Positions 34,001 through 42,945 of a DNA stretch of 64,000 nt are shown one piece after another; positions within the stretch are counted from its first letter, which is position 1, and the number at the start of each line of letters is the position of its first letter. Location: assembly GCF_024139115.2 (NCBI RefSeq), contig NC_085140.1, positions 17,677,085 through 17,741,084 on the forward strand, read 5' to 3'. The notes under the pieces were generated by a model. That model was not told the origin of the DNA, ran no database searches, and saw only the letters and a program-made list of their open reading frames with translations. Source of the DNA: Armigeres subalbatus (lineage: Eukaryota; Arthropoda; Insecta; Diptera; Culicidae). Made by a program: the position numbers and the translations under genes.

Positions 34001-35940
34001 GGTCCACGATGGGTGCTTAAACAGCTTCGACAAAGCTTATGTTCCCGAAGTGTGTTCCAGCGAGCAGAAAGACTGAACGATAGAAATCTCCTACACTTGT
34101 CCACTGTAGCGCAACATCCCTGGCAAATAAGGCACTCGCCAATATCTACGGATTGCGCTGTTTTCGGAATTGTTTCACAGTGTGCATTTAAAAATCCATC
34201 TTCTTTCCGGCCGCGGCGAATTTTAGTGTCGGAAGCTGCCGAAAACTGTGGCATCGTCACTGTACTTGCTGCTTCCGCTAACTTGTACAGCCATTCGCTA
34301 AACTCGGACAACGTGACACAGCGAAGTGACTGTCTATGTGTTGCCCAATTCAAACGAATCATCGGAGGGAGTCGTTCAGATAAGCTATGTAGGAGCGTGA
34401 GATTGCAGAGGTGCTGCTCTAACTCACAGGCCTTAATTGTGGCCACCATATTCCGTACTGCCAGAGCAAAGTCGATTAGTGTTGCAAGTCGATCTGCTTT
34501 AGGGGCTGGAAGATTGTTGATCTTTTGTAACAGCGAATGGACAATAATTTCCGGCCGACCGAAGAGCATTCTCAGAGTAGAGAGAACCTGGTCCAAGTTA
34601 CTAGGATGCAACAACTGACACCTTACCGCCTCTAACGCCTTTCCCTTCAAACACTTTTGGAGTCGGATCATGTTCTCTTCGGCTGTGAGTCCGCAGAGGT
34701 GCGTCGTGTTCTCAAACGTTGCGAAAAACAAGGGCCACTCCTCCGGTTCACCGGTAAAAATAGGCAAATCTTTAGGTACAGCGTGACGAGCGGCAATCTG
34801 ACTTCTATTAAGCAATACCGTTCCTCCCATTGCTGTTGGATCGTCATGAAAGGCAGACTGATAGTATTCCGCACCTGTTGGGTGTAGATTACCCGGCAGT
34901 GGGGCGAACGCAGAAGTATACGTACGCTGATTGCCGCAAGGATGAGCAAAGGCGGGAACACCGGGTTGATAATTGGTTCGAGGTTGAACTGTTGAAGCGT
35001 ACGGACGTTGACCGGCTGGCAGCGGATGAAAGACAGAAGTTTGAGGTTGTTGATTGGTTGATTCCGAAGGAATCATGGGAACAAATGGTCGCTCGTTTAT
35101 AACAGCAGGAGGATTAGATGGAATATACGATTGCTGAGGCTGCATGATCGGAACGAATGGCGAAATATTTCTGTTCTGTGGAGTGGGCGACGGAAGCATT
35201 TGATTGGCACACACTGGCGAAGAATGATATGCGGGTGCTGAAGCATTTACACTGGGACGAGGCGCATTGGACTGATTTATGTTCATTGGTGACTCTAACA
35301 ACATCTGGAACCTACGCCGCAAATATCGCTGCTCAATGGCTTCTTGTTGTTGCAAAAACTGGATCCGAAGGTCTGATGGTAGTCTATTTACAAGATCCTC
35401 TTCTGTCAACACATCTTGGCAAAAGTTCCTCGCTTCCCCATCCTCGATGACGGGAGAAAGTAAGTTGCGTGGAGGATGTGCACATTCTGGGAGCGTTAAC
35501 GGAGCAGCTATATGTGTACTTTGAGCTCGTGGACGAGGAGTGTGGATACGAGGGGAAGGCACCGGCGGTAATCTTGGCGGAATCTCGGTGGACACTGGCA
35601 GTGGCGGCGGAGCTTGTATTGCAGAGTTTCGGGGGCGTGGGGTTGGCGTTCGATAAGAAGACAAACTTGGCACTCGTGGTGACGGCAGAGGTGAACGTAT
35701 AGGTGGCTCACCTGCTGAGGGAATCGATGATTGCGGCAATTGTGGAGCTGGGTTCGTCATTAGCAGACATTCTGGGCAGCTCCATGAACGATTGGCCACA
35801 TCCTCGTTGACACCGACGCAGTTGAAGTGGAACCACTCGTCACACCGATCACAGCATACCATTTGGTCGTCATCTGGAAGATTGCAGAGCAAGCACGTCT
35901 GCAGCATACTTTCTCGTGGTATCTGATTTTGCCTGGGCAT
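30625..35940 (-). CDS. gag-pol: BEL polyprotein: PHD finger, Gag, protease, RT, RNase H, integrase zinc domain
   Basis: 1771 codons from an ATG 33 bases after the 5' LTR. Visible domains: PHD finger (Cys16, Cys19, Cys30, Cys33, His38, Cys41, Cys55, Cys58); proline-rich linker to about 390; Gag of DUF1759 type from LPIFTGEPEEW (392) to about 560; Cys/His-rich zinc region about 615-690; aspartic protease with AFLDTGSS (Asp728); RT with FDAAAS (1032), GGDVAEMFHQM (Asp1074) and YVDD (1151-1154); RNase H starting HTFVDASE (Asp1339); integrase zinc domain with His near 1648-1656 and Cys1683/Cys1686. The last 74 or so residues (below about 30848) are out of frame. The protein makes the particle and copies the RNA. 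The length fits BEL. Confidence 0.93.
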   Translation of the reverse strand: MPRQNQIPRESMLQTCLLCNLPDDDQMVCCDRCDEWFHFNCVGVNEDVANRSWSCPECLLMTNPAPQLPQSSIPSAGEPPIRSPLPSPRVPSLSSYRTPTPRPRNSAIQAPPPLPVSTEIPPRLPPVPSPRIHTPRPRAQSTHIAAPLTLPECAHPPRNLLSPVIEDGEARNFCQDVLTEEDLVNRLPSDLRIQFLQQQEAIEQRYLRRRFQMLLESPMNINQSNAPRPSVNASAPAYHSSPVCANQMLPSPTPQNRNISPFVPIMQPQQSYIPSNPPAVINERPFVPMIPSESTNQQPQTSVFHPLPAGQRPYASTVQPRTNYQPGVPAFAHPCGNQRTYTSAFAPLPGNLHPTGAEYYQSAFHDDPTAMGGTVLLNRSQIAARHAVPKDLPIFTGEPEEWPLFFATFENTTHLCGLTAEENMIRLQKCLKGKALEAVRCQLLHPSNLDQVLSTLRMLFGRPEIIVHSLLQKINNLPAPKADRLATLIDFALAVRNMVATIKACELEQHLCNLTLLHSLSERLPPMIRLNWATHRQSLRCVTLSEFSEWLYKLAEAASTVTMPQFSAASDTKIRRGRKEDGFLNAHCETIPKTAQSVDIGECLICQGCCATVDKCRRFLSFSLSARWNTLREHKLCRSCLSTHRGPCKSQKLCGKNGCQFKHHRLLHNDAKDKQEESNCPPHAAEEPVSDAEPCNTHSGGNKAVLFQYIPIILYNKGIRLRTHAFLDTGSSLTLMEESLANQLNLDGEQYPLCLRWTGDTCRYEKEARIVSLNISGTFEGSSQHKLTEVYTVRELKLPAQTVSANQLADKYSHLKGLPIEAYSNAQPKILIGVSNARVIHALHSREGKPGEPVAIKTRLGWVIYGAYPEFKDLRPASTERSTGHVCPHFRERDDDMHEAVKHYFTLDSLGITASQNRMMSKEDERAMEILRKVTNFKNGRYQVGLLWKYDDIRLPNNKSMALKRHICLTKRMEREPHLGATIKAKMRDYENKGYIRKLTPEESQRTGDRTWYLPIFPVFNPNKPGKIRIVFDAAASFRGISLNDVLMKGPDQLNALLPVLYKFRERLIGLGGDVAEMFHQMQMRPEDEDSQRIIWCANDDNTNPCDFVMQVVTFGATCSPSTALYVMKKNASRFDDKYPIAVDAICRRHYVDDMLTSVDTEEEAIRLAKEVRYIHHEGGFHMRNWVSNSSAVIQALEETPKSEKSMEMNADLAMEKVLGMWWSTKADIFRYKLCTDRNKQLLSGTKHPTKRDVLRTLMAIYDPLGLIAHYLMYLKVLLQEIWRSKTEWDDKIEEEHLNKWLIWLGILPELESVEIPRCYFRNASEINGATVELHTFVDASELGFAAVSYFRFELNGYIECALIGSKTRVAPLKFVSIPRLELQAAVVGARLARSIVEGHSINIKRRYFWTDARDVICWLQSDHRRYSQFVAFRVGEILETTNITEWRWLGTKHNVADDGTKWKLRPDLKPTSRWYTGPSFLWKSREEWPASVLNDVETSTEIRLNLLFHSEGKARTILLPENYSSWQRLRRVTAFVQRFIGNIRKMKNRKPTCKGPLTNEELSEAEAFQIMRAQREVYSEEAAILADSRRLNKRDRLYKLNPFIDDRGIMRIGSRLGECDFVDESDRFSIVLPREHPVTNLIVSDVHCRYHHQCHETCVNEIRKQYYIPRVRRVCLKVRRNCQQCKILGARPAPPAKSKSSCLHTSLFLRWCRLLWSVPRSCRASSRKTLGCDCHMHDNQGNSYRASCIVEYKLLHYGAKELLRTSWDPC
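30846..30849 (-). other. Frameshift point in the BEL polyprotein
   Basis: The upstream frame is coherent through CKILGARPAP (end of the integrase zinc-binding region). The downstream frame is coherent from ARVAAFIRPFSYVGVDFFGP. They meet at a run of four A on the minus strand (TTTT at 30846-30849). A one-base length change in this run, or a sequencing error, explains the break. BEL elements normally use one open frame here, so programmed shifting is unlikely. Confidence 0.75.
35803..35895 (-). other. PHD finger at the N terminus of the BEL polyprotein
   Basis: Residues 16-58 show a full Cys4-His-Cys3 zinc pattern with the CDEWFHFNCVGV core. Met27 and Trp36 sit where ING-type PHD fingers place two walls of the pocket that binds trimethyl-lysine 4 of histone H3. 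The first pocket residue (Tyr before the first Cys in ING2) is Thr here. Chromatin reading is inference from this resemblance. Confidence 0.85.
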
Positions 35941-35973
35941 CGTCGATCGAAACGGAAAACGAAAATTTTAAAA
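35941..35973 (-). other. BEL leader between 5' LTR and ATG, no usual primer-binding site
   Basis: Only 33 bases separate the LTR end from the start codon: TTTTAAAATTTTCG, then TTTTCCGTTTCGATCGACG. A tRNA primer site normally begins with TGG at or near the LTR edge; TGG does not occur here. Either the leader was deleted or priming is non-standard. Confidence 0.7.
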
Positions 35974-36682
35974 TGTTGCTCATGCAACGAATGAAACGCT
36001 TTTCCGTAATCTTCAATCGGTTTATTATGGCGCGAATATGCGGGACACGATTAAAATTTTCCTGCATAAGAGAAACTAAATTCATAATTCTTCTCCAAGA
36101 GTAATGGTCACCTACTTACGTTTGTACGTTTCCTTGGTTTTCTACGTAACGATCGATTGACACCGATTAGGGTCGTATAGCCAAATCTAGTTCTAAGTAC
36201 AACAATTAGTATGTGCTTTCTCTCACTGATTTACAGCTATTTACCTTAGTTATAACTCGTAAGTATCGAAACGAAAGGAACGAAACTATGAACGATCTTC
36301 TGGCATGATAACCTACAATTTTGTGAGTTACATGAATTCTACGTTTGGACATAATCCAGGAATATCTTACCACTATAGAATCTTAATAATTCACTATAGA
36401 TTCTGTAGAAAAAACTATTCTAGGTTTTGAAATTCAAGTGGTATTAACTTAGGAGTTGTTAACTGAAAAAATATACTTTCCGAGCAACAATTTTAGCGAA
36501 CAATCAGAAAACGACAGTATGGTTCAATTCAGTATATCTTTTCGACTTCTCACTCTATTCTATCCGTAACAGTGCATGGCAATTATCTATATCTGTCATC
36601 GTATCGTGTACGGCGATTAAAGGTATGCTATTCATATCGGTGTTGTAGTAGGTGCGTTGTTACGCAATGGGCGTACGCAACA
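35974..36682 (-). repeat. BEL 5' LTR
   Basis: This 709-bp LTR is the upstream one for the minus-strand element and should carry its promoter. It is identical to the other LTR except for one base near the TGTTGC end (CGCAATGGGC here, CGCAAAGGGC there). Confidence 0.95.
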
Positions 36683-36985
36683 AGCAGCATGAATAAAATC
36701 CAATAATATTATCCCAATTTCTACTTTTTGAGGGTAAATTGTTTTGACCTAAGCTGGAAAGCCAAGGAATTTAGGATGCCCTTTATATTTTGAAACTGAA
36801 AACAAGTGTGTAAGATCTGTAAAAACATTCCGTTTAACACGAAATTAAATGAACCTTCGATACTGAAATTCTCTGAGAACACTTCTGTATACTTTTTGGT
36901 CATTGGCTAGTACCCAAAGAATAAAGTAGTGAAGAATGTTTCAGAAAAAAACCAACGTAAATGATCAACGTTTGCAGTACATACC

Positions 36986-37186
36986 TACACCCGATTCTTT
37001 TTTTACACGGGGAATGCGTTCCGTGTAAAAACAGTTTTCAGTTCAAAATTCGAAAATCCGTGTAAAAAAAGTGTTATGATTTCTCGACGAATTATGCAAA
37101 ATGGAGCAACTTTGCAAAAATTTTGTATGGAATTTTTTTTACACGGCCGTGTAAAAAAAATCCGTGTAAAAACAGAATCGGGTGTA
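36986..37186. mobile_element. TACACCCGATT MITE, copy 2
   Basis: The ends TACACCCGATTC and GAATCGGGTGTA are inverted, with ACACGG / CCGTGT just inside. It is 201 bp, about 30 bp longer than copy 1 because of an inner stretch and a repeated CCGTGTAAAAA word. Non-coding. Confidence 0.75.
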
Positions 37187-40100
37187 TTATGATTTATTTG
37201 CTTATGGAAGTCATGAACAGCTTAATTAGAAAACGCAATATATAATGACAATATGATCAACAGTTAAATTTATACGTCCTATCATTCATAATTCTTTCAA
37301 ACAGTTGTCGGTATGTTTACAGCTGGAACAATAATCATTTTCAACCAGTCTACCGTGTATTCGGTAAATAATACACACGTTAGGCTTGAGCTTTCAAAGG
37401 CTTCACTATCTGTTGGCATTTGGTTCTCGCACCTCTCACCACAACCAAAAGCGCCAATCGCCTTGGAAGAGAAAAAATGAGATCATGCCCGTTCGAAATT
37501 CGCGCACAAGATGTGTAACATCGTTTATTGAGTCGCGTCGACATCGTACAGTGAAGTATTTGCTGATAATTATTAAGCTTTTTGTTCCATAAAATGATAA
37601 TGTTTCGAGAAAAATGCCTTCAACGTTGAAGGGTTTATTTTTCGATTGTTTTTTTTTTTTGGAAAATTGACAATAGGTATATGAATTCAAATTTGAGCAG
37701 CCTTCAAAAATCCTTATTAAGTTAGTTTAATAAATTGTCTTGGTCTTGTGTCCTGGACGATTTTTATTTGTTTGTTGGAATATTTGCATAGAGTCATCGT
37801 CGAATCAGTATCTTCGATTGTCTTCTAAGGTTTAGCTGCCGGAGAAAAGCGTTTCCTATTTTGTCGCTGATGTAAAACAGTTAATACTATAAAAGTTCTT
37901 GTATTTCAGTAAGAAGTGTTTATCTGTCCAATAAATGATTATATATTTTTGCGATTGAAATCTGCAAAATTCTTCACTTTGCTGTGAATGTTTCACATAC
38001 TCACAGCTCGTTCTGTCTTTTAGCAGTGATACAACGTCCCTCTTCATGTGTTCACTCCCCGAGCTCCGTTCGTGACAGTGTATCAATTTAAAATGCTAAT
38101 TTGTATCTTCTTTCGCATCGCCTATATCCACCCCCGAGTGAGAAGTTCAAGGCGAGCGGATATGTGTCGGAATTCCGTCCTCCCTTCGGCGACGATTTCC
38201 ATTCATATTTGGTCTTGAATCTTGAGCCATCCATCTGAGTAGAGTATTCGTCCGAACCCCCCCGAGATGATTAATCGATGGCAACTCATCATCTTCATCG
38301 TCATTCGCGCGGCTTGCATCAGATCCCACGCCGAAACCGCCAAACGAAACAAGATATGACCTCACATCGCATCGTATACTGAGTGAAATCTTTTTGACAC
38401 GCTTACTGGGTCTGTGGGCAACCGTTTGTTTGTTTATCTTCTGCTCGAGCGTGCGGTGATAGAAGAAGAACACCCAACGCCAATATACGGGCACATGCAC
38501 TGACCGTGAACCAAATAGAGTAACTGCCATAACACCGACGACCAAACCGCATTTGCATCGTAACATCTCTACAGTCACGCCTCGTGAAGTTCCTCGCCAT
38601 CTCATCCGTCTACTTAGACGGAGATTACATTCGAAGCAAACGGCGATGGTTGATATTTCGCCCGATGCAGGTGGTGTAACGAACGACTGAACCGAGTATC
38701 AACCTTGGACAGCTTCGCGCTAATACCGATGGTGATGATGAGGATGATGCTGAATCGTCCACCTCACCCAGCTCTGGCTAATCAGTGAAGCGCAAAGAAG
38801 GAAACGCGACCGGTCAGTGTAATCAAAGCACCGGCAAATTGCGACGCAGCTCAGAAATGAGGAAATAGCGGACACAAACCGGTTCGATCCGAGATTCAAA
38901 AAAAAAAAACGTTGGAGTTGTCAATCTGCTTTTGTTGATGCTATGCTGAATGATGTCAAAATTATTGAGAAAATTGGCTTTGATTAGCTTTACGTGATTG
39001 TCTGTGACAAAATTGTTCCGGTGATATTTTATTCTAAAGTAGCTGTTACAGCAATATCATGCATGTTATTCTGAAAAAACGTTAGCATGAATCATTATTT
39101 TTTATTACAAAGTTAAACACCAACAAACCGAATTGTTCTGATACTATACTTGCTTGTTTCGAAATCAAATTTATTAATTTCCTATTGTTGTAGCTTTCTT
39201 GAGCAGTAAGCAAAGCACTTCTTTTTTATTTTGTGATAAGATGAACAACTTAGCGTATGATGAAAAATGGAACAGATCCCCTATATAGTGTTTCAGTTCC
39301 ATCAAGCCTTGAACTATAAACTCTCAAGCGATATTGTTATACGCAACAAATGATTGCTAGTACCATTATGAATTTACTGCCGACAGATAACTTCAGTAAT
39401 ATGAAGGGTCTTTTGACACGCCGTCATAAAATTCAATTTTTATATGTCTTCACGAAATAAAAATCCTTCACGAGCCTCAAACCTGCACACATGTACAAAC
39501 TCTCCTATACTTTATATTTCCTCGGTCCGATAAAAGCCAGTCAAGTTTATCATAACACACGCTTGAATGGGGCGGAATAAAAATATTTTCCATACTCGTA
39601 TAACGATTTATATCCGACCATTCATCCGTAATGGAAGAATACTGCCATACAACAATGTAACGAAGTACCATCGCCGGCTGATAAAACACAGAGGCAACTG
39701 CTATTCTTCGACCATCCTCGACGCCCGACGACGAGGCCGGACATAGAGAGACGCTGAAATGCAACGACTTCGACTGGAAAAGAAAATAATAATGCAGCAG
39801 CTTCCGACTTTTATCGGATTACATCGAATGGGACTTCCGTTCGAGCGTGACCTCCGCCCTCGCTGCTTTCCGTGGGGTAAACTCGCGGGCATGACGGCGG
39901 GGCGATGCGATGCACCATCATGAGATCGACGTGATATGTGTTCCATGCACTATGCTGAAGTTTGAAGGCACACTCGACACACATATCTATTGTAGAGCAA
40001 CGATAGACGATAGCCGGCGACAGACATGTGTGGTGCAAAGTGTGGAAGCGCGATTCGACGAGAGATAGATCACAGCCACTCGGGAGTTTGGGATGATTGT

Positions 40101-41179
40101 GATGAATTGTGTTGACGGATGACAAACAGTCGAAAAATGTAACGACGTGTTTAAACAGACAACGCAACAGCATTACAGCGGATTTCGGTCCCTGGAGATG
40201 GGAATTGCGCTGAACCGGGGCGGGAGGGATCCATGCACTGCACAGTCGACAATAATACTTGAAGATTTTAATGATTATTTGATTGTTATGTTGTGGATGC
40301 TGTGCGCTAGCACAGGGGATGGTGGTTGTTATAAGAGCAACCGAAGTATTCGACAACAACAGCAATTACGGTGCAGTATGGTGGTACGAAGTCATAAATT
40401 TGCTCGGCCTCTACTAGACTCAGTTGTAGAGGAAATGGGAAACAAATGAAGTTTCGAAATATCTCCGGGAAACAATCTACGCTTCCGCGGAAGTCGTTTG
40501 TTCGGATTGCGTTGCTGATTGTCGGAAACCGAGGGGATTTTCACCGAAACGATATCGTTCCTATTTGGATTGTACGGCGCTGAATATCGTTCGCTAGTAA
40601 ATGAAAATCTATGATAAATAAATGTTTTTGAGCTGATCTATTGATTTGTCTTTGTTGATGGGTCTTTTCAAATGGCCATAGCTACGGATGTAACTGTGTG
40701 ATATCTAGTATGTGCTGGGATTAAACATTGAACAGTCAACAGATTCTGGAAAATTCCATCCAACAGATTCTCCAAACACTATCGCCGAAAAGCGATTTAG
40801 TTTAACAGTCAAATTTCTCAGAAGTCGAATGTCCTCAGTTTTGCTTCCACCATACAGCGTGTTTTCGTGGCCTTCCGCAAAGTCTTCGGCCTATAACTAG
40901 TTCATGATTAAATATTGTTTTTGAAATACTTTCTTGCGACACTAAGTGACACACTGAAAGATTCATTTTTTTCTTTTGTGTACACATGTTACTTCTCGTG
41001 ATTCAATTGTCGACACCACACACCGTTTTCCGCCTACTAGAGGAATAGAGTTTTATTCAGAACGTATTTCTTCTCCATTCACAAGTTGCAAGAAATTGGT
41101 TACGTAATTCGAAGATGAAAGTATTCCGAATTGTAATTCGTATTTTCGGATGTAGACACGGTGACCCCTTCCAGTTTTA
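37187..41179. other. Mostly unique DNA without a proven gene
   Basis: AT-rich parts alternate with CpG-containing parts (38120-38860 and 39690-40560). In the latter, long overlapping frames occur on the minus strand (152, 184 codons) but carry no domain. The composition resembles single-copy flanking or untranslated sequence. No repeat shared with the rest of the window was recognised. Confidence 0.45.
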
Positions 41180-41700
41180 CAGAAGCGGGGCAATCAGTAG
41201 GGAATGTTGAAAGCTTCCAATAGCCAGTAGCCAAATGGCGTCAGACGGCGGTACAAAAAGCGACATAGGCGCACGGATCAAGAAAGCAAGGGCTGCCTTT
41301 GCGAGTTTAAAAAATATCTGGAAAAAGTGATAAGTGAACGCACCAAAATACGAATTTTCAACTCTAATGTGAAATTTGTGTTGCTGTACGCTAGCGAAAC
41401 ATGGTGTGTATCAGTGGAGAACACTCAACGGCTGCAGGTGTTCATCAACAGGTACCTGTGGTACATAATTCGTGCCTAGTGGCCAAACAATTGGATCTCT
41501 AACAATGAAATCCATCGTCGTTACCACCAGCGGTCGATAGCAACTGTAATTCAGGAATGAAAGTGGGGCTGGGTAGTCTACACTTCACGTAGGGGCGGGA
41601 ACAAAATCTGTAAACAGACATTAGACTGGAACCCAACTGGATATCGTAGCAGATGCAGACCCAGAAGTTAATGGCGGCACAGCCCCAATAAAAAAAAAGA
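41180..41700 (+). pseudogene. 3' relic of a non-LTR retrotransposon RT
   Basis: Reading across frame breaks on the plus strand gives ASDGGTKSDIGARIKKARAA, then LLYASETWCVS, a HRRYHQRSIAT-like block, and finally WGWVGHTLRRG, LDWNPTGYRSR. These are the C-terminal blocks of many non-LTR reverse transcriptases after the palm. It ends in an A-rich tail (CCCCAATAAAAAAAAG). Many stops, no function. Clade not certain; it differs from the RTE copies in this window. Confidence 0.7.
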
Positions 41701-41734
41701 AATCCAACTTGACAACAGGATTAGGTGATAACTG

Positions 41735-42360
41735 GACACTGCTGCTCACTATTCACTTCTTACTTTTAATTTCTCATCTCTCATTTATCACTACTCACTA
41801 TTCACTACTTCTATTTTCTCACTTCACAAACTTATTGTGGTAAAAAAAAGCTATTCGGTCGAATGGCCCTGAACCCCTATCAGCCCAATCAGTTTCGCCG
41901 GAAAACTATGTTTAAAAATTCAGTAAAAAGAGTCTGCAACACTCTCGTTGGTCATGCCCCATGAAATACATTTTGGCGAAGACTAGTGAGAAGTTAATAA
42001 TCAAATATATAAAGTGAGTACGGATTAGTGAGAAGTGAACGTAACATAGGAAAAGTGTGGTAGTGAAGGGTGAGATGTGATATGTGAGAAGTAAGAAATG
42101 ATTAGTGAGAAGAACAGAAGCAAGAGTAGAGAAGTGAGATATTTTAATGAGAGAGAGAAGTTAGAGATTTTAATGAGAGAGAGAAGTGAGAGAAAAGCTG
42201 GATGATGAGAAGCACGAAGTGAATGATGAGGAATAAGACAGAAATAATAAGAAAAAACATAGGAGGAAGAAGCATGAAGTGAAGTTAAACTTGCGAAGCG
42301 AGAATTCAGAAGCTAAAAATGAGAAGAAGATTTGCAATGTGAGAAATGAAAAAAGAGTAA
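41735..42360. repeat. Pyrimidine-rich block followed by purine-rich block
   Basis: 41735-41830 on the plus strand is pyrimidine-rich with words such as CTCACTATTCACTTCTTAC. 41985-42360 is purine-rich with GTGAGAAGTGA and GAGAGAGAAGTGAGAG. The two are loosely complementary and face each other over ~150 bp. Such tracts could be arms of an old inverted element or form triplex structures. Confidence 0.55.
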
Positions 42361-42945
42361 GTTATCCTTTACACATTTAAATCCTCTTTTTTTCATTTTA
42401 TTATTTAAATTTTTTCGGGACGTTACGGTCTATGCACTCAGAGGCGGAATACAAACCCTATTTAGATCATCTTAATCCTAACCACCTTTCGACCGACCGA
42501 ACTTAGGTTTAAAAGTGCATTACATTGGAGAGTGCATTGCATCCATCTAAGGAAGCGTTTCTCAACCTTTTTTATGAGAGATACCCCTTCGAACTTTTGC
42601 ATTTATTGAAGTACCCCCTACTTTATTCGCCATAATGTAGACGTGTAGACACTTTTTCATGGTGCATTACGGAGTAAGATCTACCACACTGTTCTCTAGT
42701 TCTTACTGTTCTTGTTAATACTTGTGAGTGATGGTTGGATTAGTATAGAACGACTATATTTGCTTTTGCCACCTTTTGCACCTTGTGGATGGAGTCAATG
42801 AAGTAAATTACAAAACGTAATCCAATCTTAGGCTAGTTTCGAAGCCGACGACATGAATCTCCAAGCCCCATAGCGCAGATTAATTACGAATGAAGCAGAT
42901 ATGAATTTGATAGATCTGCTGAACAAGTCAGTCAGAACTGATTAG
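42361..42945. other. Spacer before the 23-bp satellite
   Basis: No gene recognised. CGTTTCTCAACCTTTTT (42556-42572) and GTACCCCCTACTTT nearby resemble the ends of some hAT MITEs, but no partner end was found. Confidence 0.4.

Larger units (their letters stand above)
29177..36682 (-). mobile_element. BEL/Pao LTR retrotransposon, near-complete and young
   Basis: The element is 7506 bp with 709-bp LTRs at both ends. The LTRs start TGTTGC and end GCAACA. The flanking 5-bp duplication is AGCAG on both sides (29172-29176 and 36683-36687). The coding strand is minus, so the 5' LTR lies at 35974-36682. Gene order PHD finger, Gag (DUF1759 type), aspartic protease, RT, RNase H, integrase is that of BEL/Pao. 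There is no envelope frame. One frameshift interrupts the polyprotein. I could find only one difference between the LTRs (A at 29868 in AACGCAAAGGG-type context versus T in the other), so insertion is recent. Confidence 0.95.

Noticed and set aside
29177..36682. Envelope gene (retrovirus-like BEL)
   Set aside because: The polyprotein ends inside the 3' LTR and no further open frame with signal peptide or membrane segments follows.
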